Shown one piece after another: positions 54,086 through 62,456 of a stretch of 64,000 bases of DNA. Made by a program: the position numbers and the translations under genes. The stretch lies in the NCBI RefSeq assembly GCF_014650675.1, contig NZ_BMVK01000004.1:62001-126000 (forward strand), given 5' to 3'. Below the pieces are notes generated by a model. It saw only the letters and a program-made list of their open reading frames with translations, was not told where the DNA came from and did not search any database. Position 1 is the stretch's first letter. Each line of letters opens with the position of its first letter. The stretch comes from Streptomyces anulatus (GTDB lineage: Bacteria; Actinomycetota; Actinomycetes; Streptomycetales; Streptomycetaceae).

Positions 54086-54256
54086 TAATCGACACCTCCT
54101 GTATGAACAGTTGATATGGTCCGGCACGGCAACAAGCGTTGCCTGCCCGCTACTTCGCCTCCCTGGGCATTTCATCCCGCGCGGGCACGTCGGAATGCGC
54201 GCTGCCGGTGAGAATCGGCATGTCCTGTCAACAGCTCACACGAGGACGACTCTCTT

Positions 54257-57200
54257 ATGCAGACAGTTTTCTGGAGCCGGCGCCGCGTGCTCGGTGCCCT
54301 CGCCGCCGCCACCGCCGTGGCCTCGACGCCCTCGATGCTCCTCACTCCGGTCGCCGTCGCGGCGGAGAGCGCGGCGGCGGACCCGGTGCCGCTGCCGGAC
54401 ACCGAGCGGGCGAAGGTGGTCAAGGCCTGGATATCCGGCGGTAGAGGCGCCAAATCCGCGGCCGCCGAAGCCCTCCTCGGCTCCGACAGCGAGATCCAGA
54501 CCTTCCTGGCCCAAACGCTGCCGAACCAGACCGTGCAGGACAACCGCGTCGCCATCGTCAGCTGCCTGGACCGCGCGGGCAAGGGCCTGCGCCGTGAGGC
54601 GGTCGCCGCCCTCGACAACGGTGACGCCGCTATCGCGGAGTTCCTGAAGAACGGCTTCAAACCCGCCATCCTCGAAGACCTCCGGGTGGCCACCGCCATC
54701 GTGTCGGCCACCGGCGACAGGGCGGTCCAGCGGGAAGCCAACGACGCCCTGAACGCCGACACCCAGCCGGCCCTGACCGCGTTCCTCACCGACGCCCAGT
54801 ACGACGCGCGCCTGGAGGACGCCCGGGTCCAGGTGACTGCCATGATGATGCAGGCCGGCCCGGAGGTGCAGAAGTACGCCGACCGTGCGCTCAGCGGCAC
54901 CGCGTCCGACGTGGAGTGGTTCATCGAGACCGGGCAGCACATCGCCCGTGCCCGGGACCAGGAGTCGTCGAAGATCGAGGAACTCGTCGCCGTCGTCGAG
55001 CGGGAGGGCAAGCGCGCCGAGCGCCAGACGAACCTGGCCGTCGAGGCGTCCGAGCGCGCCCAGACCGCCGCGCTGAAGGCGAAGGAGGCGGCGGAGAAGG
55101 CCGCCTCCGAGGCAGCCGCGGCCAAGGATGACGTACAGAAGTCCGGGGCGGCGGCCCGCAAGGCGGCATCCGCAGCGAAGGGTGCGGCGGACGCCGCCCG
55201 TAACGCCATCAACGCCTCGAACGCCGCCGTGTCGGCGTCCCGCCGTGCCTCGTGGGCGGCCACCGGCGCCGCCCAGGCCGCCGCGAACGCGGGCAGCGCC
55301 GCGGCCCGTGCCTACCATGCCGCGATCGGCGCTTCCAAGGACGCGGGCAAGGCCTCCGCCGCCAAGGACGCGGCGGTCGCCGCCCGTAACGCCGCCGCCA
55401 AGGCGCGTACCGCGGCCAAGGCGGCCGACCAGGCCGCCATCGCCGGAAGCAAGGCCGCCTCCGCCGGTTCCGCCGCGGCCTCCGCCGCCCGCAACGCGGC
55501 CGCCGCCGCGAACGCCGCCGCCCAGGCCGGCGCGGCCGCGGGCGCCGCACAGTCGGAGGCCGCGGAAGCCAAGCGCCAGGCCGCCATCGCGTCCAGCGCC
55601 GCGAACCGGGCCACCAACGCCGCCTCGACCGCCCAGTCCCTCGCCACCACCGCTGCCGCGGCCGCCCGCACCGCCCGGGACGCCGCCAACTCCGCGGCGG
55701 ACCACGCCGACAAGGCGGCGGCCGCCGCCGAGGAGGCCGTGAAGTACGCGGGCAAGGCCGTCGACTACGCCAACAGGTCGACCGCCAGCGCGGCGGCGGC
55801 GGTGCTGGCCGCGAACACGGCCACCAAGGCCGTCTCGGACGCCCTCCTGGTCGAGCAGAACGCCCGGAAGGCCGAGGCGGAGACCCTTGAGCAGGACAAG
55901 CTGCAGGCCATCGAGGAGGTCCGGCTGCTCGCCGAGATCGAGACGAAGGAGGTGGCCGCCTATCAGAACAAGGCGGCCCAGGCCCAGCAGACCGACCAGG
56001 CGACCAAGGACCTGATCACCAAGGCCGAGCAGGCCCTGGCGGCGAACGACATGGCCGCCGCGGCGGTCCAGGGGCGCAAGGCGGCCGTCGCCCTGCTCAA
56101 CTCCAGGGGCGCCTGGACCCGGCAGGCGGCCCAGTTCGCCCTCTCCGGCAGCGACGACGACGTGTACGCCTGGATCGACCTCGACCGGGCCCTGGCCCAG
56201 GGACAGGACGACCGGGAGACCACGCTCCACGTGGCCACGGTCGCCGCCCCCAAGATCGCCGCAGCGGCCCAGGGCGCCCTGGAGAGCCCCGACTCCAAGG
56301 CCGTCGGCGACTTCCTCACCGGCGGCATGAAGCGGGCGTCCGACGAGGACAACCGGGTGGCGATCATCCGCATCCTGGGCTCGAACCCCGGCAGGTCCGT
56401 CACCATCGCGGCGAACAAGGCCCTCGACCTCAACACCACGGAAGCGTTTTCGAGATTCTTCGACCACGACTACCCCGAGGCCATCCGTGAGGACGACGCG
56501 GTCCGCACGCTCACACTGATGAACACCGGGGGTGCCTTCACCAAGGCGTACGCCGAGGTGGCCATGGAGGGGCCCACCTGGATGCGCCGGAACTTCGTCA
56601 ACCTGGTGCAGTACCGGACGGCGCAGCTCGACCACGACACCGCCACCCATGTCGCCGCGATCCGCGGCGCCATCGCGGCCGCGGCGAAGATCGCCGAGAA
56701 GGCACAGGAGAACGCCGCCCTGGCATCGAAGGCCGGCGCCGAGGCCCGTAGCGCCGCCGCCGAGGCCAAGGTGTGGGCGGCCAAGGCACTCGACTCCGCG
56801 GCCAAGGCCGACGACTACGCCGCCGAGGCCCGGCGGAACGCGGACGCCGCCGACAAGTCCGCGGCCGACGCCAAGGCGTCCGCGAACACGGCGAGCACGG
56901 CGGCGGCGACCGCCCGTGGCGCCGCCCGCACCGCGAACTACTCGGCGAACAAGGCGATGGACTCCGCCCGCTCCGCCCTCAAGTCGTCCTACAGCGCCCA
57001 GTCTTCGGCCGCCAGCGCCCGTGCGTCCGCGATCGCGGCCGGCAAGGACGCGGCCACCGCGGCGGCTGCGGCCACCCAGGCCAGGCAGATCGCCGCGGCC
57101 AAGCGTGAGGCCGAGGTCAAGGCGGCCGCGAAGGCGGCTGCCGAGAAGGCCCGCCGCGAGCGGGAGGCCAAGACCGACCCGGCCGACTCGGGCACCAACG

Positions 57201-57625
57201 ACCAGATCAACCCCAACGGCACCGGCGCGGACGCCGACGAATGGTGGAACGACGCCGGCTTCTACGCCGACGCGTTCAACGCGATCAGCGTCGGCGCCGG
57301 ATTCCTGGCCGCGGGCTGCGCCCTCGCCTCCTTCGTGTTCCCCCCGGCGGCCGCGGCCGCCGGCTTCTTCGCCGCGGTCTCGACAGGCGCGAGCGGCCTC
57401 GGCACCCTCTTCACCGGCATCGAACACGGCTTCACCAGCGGCGAGTTCTTCGAATCCGCCATCGGTACCGGCCTGAGCCTGGTCACCTTCGGCCAGTCCA
57501 AGTGGATCGGCGCCGCGGACAAGGCACTCGGCGGCAAGCTCATCAAGCCCGTCGTCGGCAAGATCGCCGACGTCGGCGAGGACGTCGTGTCCGGGGCCAC
57601 CAAGGTCCTGTCGTCCATCTTCTGA
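54257..57625 (+). CDS. Large secreted ALF-repeat/alanine-rich coiled-coil protein
   Basis: The 1122-residue protein starts at ATG 54257 after GAGGAC, with a Tat-like signal (SRRRVLGALAAATAV). Layout: about four ALF repeats (residues 50-235), an Ala/Lys/Glu-rich coiled coil (about 237-600), a second ALF block (about 615-785), another Ala-rich helical run (about 795-970), and a unique 125-residue C-terminus. The C-terminus contains hydrophobic GAGFLAAGCALASFVF and a GLGTLFTGIEHG segment resembling pre-toxin regions of polymorphic toxins. No catalytic domain follows. It may form an extracellular stalk or a delivery scaffold for the nuclease encoded next. Function inferred. Confidence 0.85.
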   Translation: MQTVFWSRRRVLGALAAATAVASTPSMLLTPVAVAAESAAADPVPLPDTERAKVVKAWISGGRGAKSAAAEALLGSDSEIQTFLAQTLPNQTVQDNRVAIVSCLDRAGKGLRREAVAALDNGDAAIAEFLKNGFKPAILEDLRVATAIVSATGDRAVQREANDALNADTQPALTAFLTDAQYDARLEDARVQVTAMMMQAGPEVQKYADRALSGTASDVEWFIETGQHIARARDQESSKIEELVAVVEREGKRAERQTNLAVEASERAQTAALKAKEAAEKAASEAAAAKDDVQKSGAAARKAASAAKGAADAARNAINASNAAVSASRRASWAATGAAQAAANAGSAAARAYHAAIGASKDAGKASAAKDAAVAARNAAAKARTAAKAADQAAIAGSKAASAGSAAASAARNAAAAANAAAQAGAAAGAAQSEAAEAKRQAAIASSAANRATNAASTAQSLATTAAAAARTARDAANSAADHADKAAAAAEEAVKYAGKAVDYANRSTASAAAAVLAANTATKAVSDALLVEQNARKAEAETLEQDKLQAIEEVRLLAEIETKEVAAYQNKAAQAQQTDQATKDLITKAEQALAANDMAAAAVQGRKAAVALLNSRGAWTRQAAQFALSGSDDDVYAWIDLDRALAQGQDDRETTLHVATVAAPKIAAAAQGALESPDSKAVGDFLTGGMKRASDEDNRVAIIRILGSNPGRSVTIAANKALDLNTTEAFSRFFDHDYPEAIREDDAVRTLTLMNTGGAFTKAYAEVAMEGPTWMRRNFVNLVQYRTAQLDHDTATHVAAIRGAIAAAAKIAEKAQENAALASKAGAEARSAAAEAKVWAAKALDSAAKADDYAAEARRNADAADKSAADAKASANTASTAAATARGAARTANYSANKAMDSARSALKSSYSAQSSAASARASAIAAGKDAATAAAAATQARQIAAAKREAEVKAAAKAAAEKARREREAKTDPADSGTNDQINPNGTGADADEWWNDAGFYADAFNAISVGAGFLAAGCALASFVFPPAAAAAGFFAAVSTGASGLGTLFTGIEHGFTSGEFFESAIGTGLSLVTFGQSKWIGAADKALGGKLIKPVVGKIADVGEDVVSGATKVLSSIF

Positions 57626-57746
57626 CCCGCGTCGCGGCGCTCGGGGACCCGGCCCGCCCGAACGGGCCCGCACCGGGCCGGGACGATCCCGGCACCGGCG
57701 GGCCCGGCGGCCCGGCCGGTCCCCGTCGTACGTGAGCGACGCCTGT

Positions 57747-57782
57747 GCGGGCGCCCGGACCACGCCGGTCCGGGCGCCCCGC
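57747..57782 (+). terminator. Strong hairpin after the ALF-repeat gene
   Basis: GCGGGCGCCCGGACC (57747-57761) pairs with GGTCCGGGCGCCCCGC (57767-57782). The stem has 13 uninterrupted pairs, a single-base bulge and a 5-base loop. It lies between the ALF-repeat gene and the nuclease gene, so they are probably separate transcripts or the second is partly read through. Confidence 0.75.
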
Positions 57783-57892
57783 AAGCCCGGCGACCGCCCG
57801 CAGCCCGGGGCACCGTGCTGCCGGCGCCCCCTGTCCGTCACCCCGGCCGAAGCCGTCGGGGCGCCCACGACCGAACGAGAGGGATGACGATC

Positions 57893-59857
57893 ATGCATGC
57901 GATACGACCCGGACGGCCCGGCCGAAGACGTGCCCGGTCGACCGTACTGGCCCTGGTGACCGTGGTGTCGCTGGGGCTCACCACGATGGGCATGAGTCCG
58001 GCGCCGCAGGACGCCGGGAAGAAGCCGCAGCGGGTGAGCGACGTCGCCGCCGGGGCCCCCGCCGCGCGCACGGCGCCCACCGCGCCCACCGAGACTTCGG
58101 CACTGCGCGTGAGGTCCGGGGAACACTGCGAGCCCACGCGGGCGGGATCGAAGGAACGCAGGGCGGGCGCCGTCGAGGCGTGTGTGAGTACGAGCACCGC
58201 CACCGCGACGCCGCGACAGGGGCGGGCCGCGGCCGCCGGCGTCGGCAGCTGCGACATCACCAACCCCGGCACCTACACCTACAAGCGTTTCGCCTACTGC
58301 GTGACCGGGCTGACCATCCTCTACGTCCTGCGCGACAGCAACGGCAAGGAGATCGGGAGCGGCACCCTGGAGGTCTCCGCCAGCGCGACCCTGCCCGCCG
58401 CGGGAACGGGCTGGAGCGAGCAGATCACCGCGACGATGACGCGTGCAAGCGGCGATGTCACCGCCCTCAACGCCAAGCTCCGCGCCTCCTGCACGGCAGG
58501 CTGCACGACGACGAAGACCTCTCCCTGGTACGGCGGCGACCTCACCCAGGGCAAGTCCGCCAGCGGCTCCGTCACCTACTCCTCGACCCCCGCCGCCAAC
58601 ACCGCCGCGGAGTTCACCACCTCGTACAAGATGTACGTGACCTCCCCGGGCGCCACACCCACCGACCCGAACGCCTCCTGGGACAACCCCCGCAGAATCC
58701 GCTGTGACGACGCCGTGCGGGACGTCACGGGCACCACTCCGTCCCCGGGCTGCGCCATCCCCACGGTCATGGCCGTCGTGCCGATGGGCGCGCAGGGTTC
58801 GGACCCGGGCGGCGCGGTGGCCGCCTATCAGTGGGCCCAGCAGAACCTCGCCGACGGCTGGGGGAAGAACAAGCCGTTGACCAGGGAGAAGAGCGGCACG
58901 GCCGGCCGCACGGGTCGCACCTGCGGCAGCGCGGGTACCCAGCCCTTCGATCCCAACACGGACCTCGTGGAGACCGACACCTGCGGCGAATTCCCCTTCG
59001 CGGAAGCCAAGGAGGGAGGAATCGACGGCGCACGGTGCGTCGAGGTGATCCCCAACGCCAGCAGCGGCGGATGGGACACCTACGTCCTCGGCGACAGCCG
59101 GGACATGGATCCCGCCGCTCCCTGCGTGCGCGCCCATGTCCCGGCCGTCGACAAGCAGTTCGCCGACGGAGAGCTCACCGCGGGATTCGCGAGTCAGCGG
59201 GTCATCGACGCCGACCAGTTCCAGGTGGAGTTCACCACGCCGGCCGATGTGCCGCAGGCCCCCTGCCTGGCGACCCCGCCGACCGGTTCGCTTCCCTCGG
59301 GTACCGGGTGGATCAAGAACACCACCGATCCGGTCGCCCATGTCAACAAGACCATCACCCCGATCGGCCCGGCCGGCACCCGGCCGGCCAAGGCACTGGC
59401 CTGTCTGGGGAAGACCCCCGGCAAGGGCAAGGAAGCCTCGGGGGACATCACCGGCTGGCGGGACGCGCAGAAGTTCAACGCGGACAACCCGCCGCTGACC
59501 AGCCAGGCCCGGTGCCACCTGATCGCGAACATCCTCGGCGGACCGGGAAGGGTCAGGGACGGCGGGCAGAACAACCTCGTCCCCTGCTGGCAGTCGGGAA
59601 TGAACACCGGTACGCCCAGCATGCGAACCTACGAGTTCATGGCGCAGAGCGCCGTGAAGGAGAGCAGCTTCGGGGTGAACGACGCGATCTTCTACCAGGT
59701 GACGCCCGTCTTCCGGGACGTCACCAGCACGATTCCGGTGGGAGTCACGATGACCGCTAGCATCGAGCGGGCGAACGGTACGACCGAGGCGCTGTTCCCC
59801 AACGTCTACGTGCCCAACACCAAGGCGGACACCGGGCAGCTCAACCTCGGAAACTGA
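57893..59857 (+). CDS. Secreted protein with NucA/NucB-like and DNA/RNA non-specific endonuclease-like modules
   Basis: The 654-residue protein starts at ATG 57893, nine bases after GAGAGGG, and has a signal peptide (STVLALVTVVSLGLTTMGMS). After a beta-rich N-terminal part, residues about 300-450 resemble NucA/NucB nucleases, with the core CGEFPFAEAKEGG at 364-376 (usually CDEYPFA; Asp is Gly here). Residues about 515-654 match the Endonuclease_NS_2-type nuclease found in polymorphic toxins: RCHLIANILGG (His542), NNLVPCWQ and TGTPSMRTYE. Many paired cysteines suit secretion. A secreted DNase/RNase toxin or nutrient nuclease is likely. Confidence 0.8.
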   Translation: MHAIRPGRPGRRRARSTVLALVTVVSLGLTTMGMSPAPQDAGKKPQRVSDVAAGAPAARTAPTAPTETSALRVRSGEHCEPTRAGSKERRAGAVEACVSTSTATATPRQGRAAAAGVGSCDITNPGTYTYKRFAYCVTGLTILYVLRDSNGKEIGSGTLEVSASATLPAAGTGWSEQITATMTRASGDVTALNAKLRASCTAGCTTTKTSPWYGGDLTQGKSASGSVTYSSTPAANTAAEFTTSYKMYVTSPGATPTDPNASWDNPRRIRCDDAVRDVTGTTPSPGCAIPTVMAVVPMGAQGSDPGGAVAAYQWAQQNLADGWGKNKPLTREKSGTAGRTGRTCGSAGTQPFDPNTDLVETDTCGEFPFAEAKEGGIDGARCVEVIPNASSGGWDTYVLGDSRDMDPAAPCVRAHVPAVDKQFADGELTAGFASQRVIDADQFQVEFTTPADVPQAPCLATPPTGSLPSGTGWIKNTTDPVAHVNKTITPIGPAGTRPAKALACLGKTPGKGKEASGDITGWRDAQKFNADNPPLTSQARCHLIANILGGPGRVRDGGQNNLVPCWQSGMNTGTPSMRTYEFMAQSAVKESSFGVNDAIFYQVTPVFRDVTSTIPVGVTMTASIERANGTTEALFPNVYVPNTKADTGQLNLGN

Positions 59858-59888
59858 TCTCACCCAGTCCGTGCCAACGGGAGCCAGT

Positions 59889-60914
59889 ATGCGTCGCACC
59901 ACCCCGCCGCGGCCGTTCGACGTCGCAGCGGTCTTTCCCGGACTGGCCTCCCTGGCACGCCCGGCGACCCGGCTGCATCCACGCCCCGGGTCGCCGACGC
60001 CGCACGACAGCTCGGTCGGCGGGCCGCTCCTCTGGCCCGCCGACGAGCCCTGGCCGCACTGCGAAGGACCGCACACAGGGGACCGGACGAACACGGCCCT
60101 CTCGCCCGACGACGAGCGGCTGCACCGGCGTATCCGGGCCGCGGTGGCGAACCGGCCCTCCGGGCCCACGCCCGAGGAGCTGGCCGCCGAGGAGCGGATC
60201 AAGGCGGGCCGCCCGTGGCCCGAGGGCCCGGTCGCCCTGCTGCCCGTGGCCCAGCTGTACGTCCGTGACGTCCCCCTGCTGCGCCCGCCGGGGCAGTCCG
60301 GTGCCGATCTGCTCCAGGTCCTCTGGTGCCCCTTCGACCACCCGGAACACCCTGCGACCGCAGTGTTCTGGCGCTCCGCCGCGACGGTCACCGACCTCCT
60401 CGCCGTGCCGCCCGAGCCGCCGGCGATCCAGTTCTCCACCTACCTGCCGCAGCCGTGCCGGCTCGCACCGGAGCAGGTCACCGAATACCCCCACTATCTG
60501 GAGCTGAGCGGGGAACTGCGGGAGCAACTGGGCGACTGGAGCAGCTGGCAGGCGGCCGGGCAGGCGCTGGACACCTCCTACGAGGTCGCCCCGGAGGAGC
60601 TCTACATGGACATGTTGTCCATCTCCCCGGGCTGGAAGGCCGGCGGCTGGACCCGTTGGGGTCTCACCGATCCCACGCCCCGCACCTGTTCCGCCTGCGG
60701 TGCGGAGGCGGTCCCGCTGCTGACGATCGCCACCACCGAATGGGACGCCGACGGGGACTGGGAACCCGAGGAGGACCAGGCGGATCCCGTCCCGGTCCTC
60801 CCCGGCGACCCGCCGGCGAACTTCACCATGATCGACCTCGCCCGAGGCTACGACCTGCAGCTCCACGTCTGCCCGGTGTCTCCGGACCATCCGCACATCG
60901 AGCTGATCCAGTGA
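59889..60914 (+). CDS. DUF1963/YwqG-like protein, candidate immunity protein
   Basis: The 341-residue cytosolic protein starts at ATG 59889 after GGGAG, 31 bp downstream of the nuclease gene. It shows YwqG/DUF1963-like features: SVGGPLLWPADEPWP near the start, central MDMLSISPGWKAGGW, a CSACG pair with LLTIATTEWD, and C-terminal LQLHVCPVSPDHPHIELIQ. DUF1963 proteins are listed among predicted immunity proteins of polymorphic toxin systems. No signal peptide, as an immunity factor needs. Family assignment is moderate; the immunity role is inferred from position. Confidence 0.65.
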   Translation: MRRTTPPRPFDVAAVFPGLASLARPATRLHPRPGSPTPHDSSVGGPLLWPADEPWPHCEGPHTGDRTNTALSPDDERLHRRIRAAVANRPSGPTPEELAAEERIKAGRPWPEGPVALLPVAQLYVRDVPLLRPPGQSGADLLQVLWCPFDHPEHPATAVFWRSAATVTDLLAVPPEPPAIQFSTYLPQPCRLAPEQVTEYPHYLELSGELREQLGDWSSWQAAGQALDTSYEVAPEELYMDMLSISPGWKAGGWTRWGLTDPTPRTCSACGAEAVPLLTIATTEWDADGDWEPEEDQADPVPVLPGDPPANFTMIDLARGYDLQLHVCPVSPDHPHIELIQ

Positions 60915-60917
60915 GGA

Positions 60918-61403
60918 TCAGCTGACAGGCGTCGCCCGCGGCACCGGCTCCAACCGCCACCACTGAAAAGGGGAGTCGGTGTCCTCCCACTGCTGAACCG
61001 TGCCCCCTGCCTCGGTGGAGCGCTCGGCGACCTCCATGACGAGGCCGCTGATGAAGCTCACCAGCGTCACCGTCCCGGGCGCCTCCGGGTGCTGCTCGAT
61101 CAGCCACTCCTGGGCGCCGAAGTTGTTGGCCTTCCACTGCTGGATCCGGGTGCCGTTCGCCGTGTCGGCGTTCGCCACGTCCAGCCGCTTCCCGCTGTGC
61201 TCGTTGACCAGGTGGAAGAGGGCTGCGCCCTCGTGCACCGGGGCGAGCCGCCACACCTGCGCGGCCGTCCCGTCGTCCTCGCCCTGCTGGACCCGGGCCC
61301 CGCTGCCCCTGGCCGCGCCGTACACCTCCAGCACCAGCTTGCTGCCGACGTTGCGCAGGCGGTACGGACCCGCCTCGACGACGGGCGCGAGTTCGCCGCT
61401 CAT
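60918..61403 (-). CDS. Ricin-type beta-trefoil lectin domain protein
   Basis: The 161-residue protein is essentially one beta-trefoil: three repeats with QxW signatures at AAQVWRLAP, IQQWKANNFGAQEW and VQQWEDTDSPFQWW, each preceded by a GKxLDV/GLVMEV strand. Such domains bind sugars such as galactose or xylose. No signal peptide is seen, so secretion is uncertain. It is convergent with the DUF1963-like gene (4 bp apart), with no room for a normal terminator. Confidence 0.88.
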   Translation of the reverse strand: MSGELAPVVEAGPYRLRNVGSKLVLEVYGAARGSGARVQQGEDDGTAAQVWRLAPVHEGAALFHLVNEHSGKRLDVANADTANGTRIQQWKANNFGAQEWLIEQHPEAPGTVTLVSFISGLVMEVAERSTEAGGTVQQWEDTDSPFQWWRLEPVPRATPVS

Positions 61404-61456
61404 GTTCCCTGTCTCCCCGGTTCGACGTGTGTGACTGCCGCCGGCGCACCGGCTGA

Positions 61457-61496
61457 CGACGGCGCCCCCACCGGGATCACGGTGGGGGCGCCGTCG
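61457..61496 (-). terminator. Strong terminator after the aldo/keto reductase gene
   Basis: CGACGGCGCCCCCACC pairs perfectly with GGTGGGGGCGCCGTCG (16-bp stem, 8-base loop GGGATCAC), ten bases beyond the reductase stop codon. Confidence 0.88.
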
Positions 61497-61505
61497 GCCG
61501 GACGC

Positions 61506-62342
61506 TCAGGCGCCGACGTTGAACTCCGCCGGGTCGGGGCCGAGCCGCTTGCCCTCGTCCAGGGCCGCGAAGGCGGCGAGGTCGTCGGCGTCCAGCTCGA
61601 AGCCGAACACATCGAGGTTCTCCTTGATCCGCGAGGGCGTCACGGACTTCGGGATCACGATGTTGCCGGTCTGCAGATGCCAGCGCAGCACCGCCTGGGC
61701 GGGCGTACGGCCGTGCTTCTGGGCGATGGCGACGACCGTCGGCACCTCCAGCAGGCCCTTGCCCTGGCCCAGCGGCGACCACGCCTCGGTGGCGATGCCG
61801 TGTTCGGCGTGGAAGGCGCGGGACTCGGCCTGCTGGAGCTGCGGGTGCAGCTCGATCTGGTTGACGGCCGGGACCACGGAGGTCTCGGCGAGCAGCCGCT
61901 TCAGGTGCTCGGGGTGGAAGTTCGACACGCCGATGGCCTTCGCGCGGCCGTCGGCGAGGATCTTCTCGAACGCCTTGTACGTGTCGGTGTACGCGTCCTT
62001 CGCCGGGACCGGCCAGTGGATCAGGTACAGGTCGACGTAGTCCAGGCCGAGCTTGTCCAGCGAGGCGTCGAAGGCGCGCAGGGTGCTGTCGTGGCCCTGC
62101 TCGCTGTTCCACAGCTTCGTGGTGACGAAGAGCTCGTCGCGGGCGACGCCGGAGGCGGCGATGGCCTTGCCGGTGCCGGTCTCGTTCTCGTAGATCGCGG
62201 CGGTGTCGATGCTCCGGTACCCGGTCTCGATGGCCGTGGCGACCGCCTTCTCCGCCTCGTCGTCCGGCACCTGCCAGACACCGAAACCGAGCTGCGGCAT
62301 GTCGAGGCCGTTGTTGAGGGTGATGGAGGGGACCTGGCTCAC
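61506..62342 (-). CDS. Aldo/keto reductase, 2,5-diketo-D-gluconate reductase (AKR5)-like
   Basis: The 278-residue TIM-barrel reductase has the complete catalytic tetrad in order: Asp and Tyr (GYRSIDTAAIYENE), Lys (VTTKLWN) and His (DLYLIHWPV). The C-terminal cofactor segment IPKSVTPSRIKENLDVF indicates NADPH preference. GTG 62342 after AAGGA is used as start; a longer frame exists. Broad substrate range expected. Confidence 0.92.
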   Translation of the reverse strand: MSQVPSITLNNGLDMPQLGFGVWQVPDDEAEKAVATAIETGYRSIDTAAIYENETGTGKAIAASGVARDELFVTTKLWNSEQGHDSTLRAFDASLDKLGLDYVDLYLIHWPVPAKDAYTDTYKAFEKILADGRAKAIGVSNFHPEHLKRLLAETSVVPAVNQIELHPQLQQAESRAFHAEHGIATEAWSPLGQGKGLLEVPTVVAIAQKHGRTPAQAVLRWHLQTGNIVIPKSVTPSRIKENLDVFGFELDADDLAAFAALDEGKRLGPDPAEFNVGA

Positions 62343-62456
62343 GAGCGGTCGATCCTTACGTCGTCGGTTGATAACTCCCCACGACAACGACCGGGCGGGC
62401 CCAGTCATTCCCGCCCCGGGCGTCCCGCCGGACCGGCCGCCCGTCCCGCCGCCGGG

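Larger units (their letters stand above)
53335..54256. other. 922-bp gene-poor, partly AT-rich stretch
   Basis: The first half holds a frameshifted small gene remnant on the minus strand (53479-53704). From about 53,890 the base composition shifts toward A/T and contains a 49-codon minus-strand ORF with a strong ribosome site (53936-54085). The rest is the upstream region of the ALF-repeat gene; TTGACG at 54068-54073 has no convincing -10 partner. No terminator is obvious after the methyltransferase gene. Confidence 0.55.

Noticed and set aside
54068..54096. TTGACG as -35 of the ALF-repeat gene
   Set aside because: No acceptable -10 hexamer at 16-19 bases, and it overlaps the region around the small minus-strand ORF start.
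54236..60439. An uninterrupted antisense open frame of more than 2000 codons opposite the ALF-repeat and nuclease genes
   Set aside because: It is a by-product of high-GC codon use on the plus strand; its protein is Gly/Arg/Val-rich low complexity with no domain, and the plus-strand genes have signal peptides and motifs.
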